A stretch of 5,900 nt of DNA, taken from contig JAGBFZ010000290.1 of the NCBI GenBank assembly GCA_018110855.1, positions 1-5,900 of the forward strand, in the 5' to 3' direction. Shown piece after piece: positions 5,533-5,900 of this stretch (the first letter of the stretch is position 1; each line of letters opens with the position of its first letter). This DNA is from Oscillospiraceae bacterium (GTDB lineage: Bacteria > Bacillota > Clostridia > Oscillospirales > Ruminococcaceae). The notes beneath the pieces were generated by a model that worked only from the letters and a program-made list of their open reading frames with translations, ran no database searches and was not told the DNA's origin. A program made the position numbers and the translations under genes.

Positions 5533-5541
5533 TTAGTGAAA

Positions 5542-5784
5542 ATGGCACAGGATTACAACACCACCCTTAATCTTCCTCAGACAGACTTCTCAATGCGAGG
5601 AAATCTTCCTCAGAAGGAGCCTGAAATGATATCCCGTTGGGAAAGCGGAAGAATGTATTACAAAATGATCGAGAAGAACAAGGATATGCCCAAGTATGTT
5701 CTTCACGACGGCCCTCCCTATGCAAACGGCGATATCCATATGGGTACGGCTCTTAACAAGGTGCTCAAGGATATTATCGTAAAG
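5542..5784 (+). CDS. ileS: Isoleucyl-tRNA synthetase IleS, N-terminal fragment interrupted at base 5785
   Basis: IleS charges tRNA-Ile with isoleucine. Residues 1-81 are unmistakable: [20 protein letters not shown] (4-23), EPEMISRWE (26-34), and the class I catalytic block [19 protein letters not shown] (55-73) followed by VLKDIIVK (74-81). The HIGH motif appears as HMGT. IleS is normally about 930 residues and continues after IVK with a YK-x-MSG-like segment. Here the reading frame runs into unrelated AT-rich sequence giving a hydrophobic run of 37 residues and a TAA at 5893-5895, so the fragment is under a tenth of the enzyme. ileS is essential, so an assembly artefact is more likely than a true break. 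The spacer from divIVA is only 32 bases to this ATG and has no room for a T-box leader, so ileS is probably read from the upstream operon. Confidence 0.9.
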
Positions 5785-5900
5785 CAGATACAACAATCTT
5801 TTTTTTCAATTTTTTTAGGAACTTTAAATTCCGTTTTTGGAACAATTGTATTTATTAAAACACTTTTTGTTCCATCTTTTTTCATTAAAAAATAAGTTGC
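5785..5900. other. Foreign AT-rich segment fused to ileS (probable assembly chimera, possible insertion)
   Basis: From 5785 the composition drops to about 22% G+C by hand count (26 of 116), with T runs of 8 (5799-5806) and 7 (5810-5816), against roughly half G+C before it. IleS homology ends exactly at the junction. No terminal inverted repeat, target duplication or intron boundary motif is recognisable on the visible side. A minus-strand frame is open across the whole stretch. It most likely comes from a different, AT-rich genome joined during assembly or amplification; a genuine insertion cannot be excluded because the right side is not visible. Confidence 0.7.
5785..5900 (-). CDS. Possible partial AT-rich open frame of unknown function, entering from the right edge
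   Basis: I do not recognise this gene. Read on the minus strand from the right edge, the frame containing an internal ATG at 5885-5883 has no stop through all 116 AT-rich bases. It reads as a lysine-rich peptide with segments such as [12 protein letters not shown] and [14 protein letters not shown]. It continues past the junction into antisense ileS and stops at a TAG there. An open frame this long is mildly unexpected at 22% G+C. The CCIC near the junction has CxxC spacing, as at the start of RING-type or other zinc-binding domains, but too little is visible to assign a family. The plus-strand frame is also open for 36 codons and looks like hydrophobic poly-T translation. This is a weak call. 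Confidence 0.25.
5838..5874. repeat. 8-bp inverted repeat in the AT-rich tail
   Basis: TGGAACAA (5838-5845) and TTGTTCCA (5867-5874) are exact reverse complements separated by 21 bases. It could be chance in low-complexity DNA, or a stem in whatever element the tail belongs to. Confidence 0.35.

Noticed and set aside
5785..5895. Hydrophobic plus-strand extension of IleS read as a membrane segment
   Set aside because: It is the translation of T runs in low-complexity DNA and has no relation to IleS.

Overview
The window is a compact run of co-directional genes, all on the + strand, from a low-to-mid GC Gram-positive bacterium, most likely a clostridial relative of Ruminococcus (family Oscillospiraceae/Ruminococcaceae). 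This rests on three things: a clostridial-type gene order (mutL, miaA, hfq, then the ylmE-sepF-ylmH-divIVA-ileS division cluster), G+C near one half by eye, and strong GGAGG-type ribosome binding sites. The species is inferred from gene order and protein style, not from a search.

Layout. Bases 1-94 are the last codons of mutL (mismatch repair). miaA (tRNA i6A37 synthesis) starts on the very next base. The end of miaA carries a perfect 10-bp inverted repeat with a third copy of its core, and the miaA stop codon is embedded in an extended -10 promoter (TGATATAAT) that should drive hfq. The predicted hfq transcript begins with a hairpin. After hfq come a membrane-anchored HlyD/RND-adaptor-like protein with a strongly acidic C-terminal tail, ylmE/yggS (PLP homeostasis, TTG start overlapping the previous stop), sepF (membrane anchor for FtsZ), ylmH (S4-domain RNA-binding protein), divIVA (curvature-sensing coiled coil) and the first 81 codons of ileS. 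Compared with the Bacillus subtilis ylmD-ylmE-sepF-ylmG-ylmH-divIVA-ileS cluster, ylmD and ylmG are missing and the HlyD-like gene lies directly upstream of ylmE.

How the genes fit together. The set mixes RNA and translation functions (MiaA, Hfq, YlmH, IleS) with division-site functions (SepF, DivIVA). YlmE handles PLP, and the HlyD-like protein is an envelope protein with no transporter partner in view. The short spacers suggest one or two long transcripts with internal promoters before hfq and possibly before divIVA.

The right end is abnormal. At base 5785, after a perfectly normal IleS segment ending ...DIIVK, the sequence abruptly becomes about 22% G+C with long T runs, and IleS homology stops. 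Because ileS is essential and the foreign stretch shows no recognisable transposon end, the simplest reading is an assembly or template-switch chimera joined to AT-rich DNA; a real insertion is the alternative. I found no CRISPR array, tRNA, rRNA or recognisable mobile element. No genuinely new system can be claimed; the most interesting leads are the unpartnered HlyD-like division-cluster gene, the hfq upstream region and the junction at 5784/5785.
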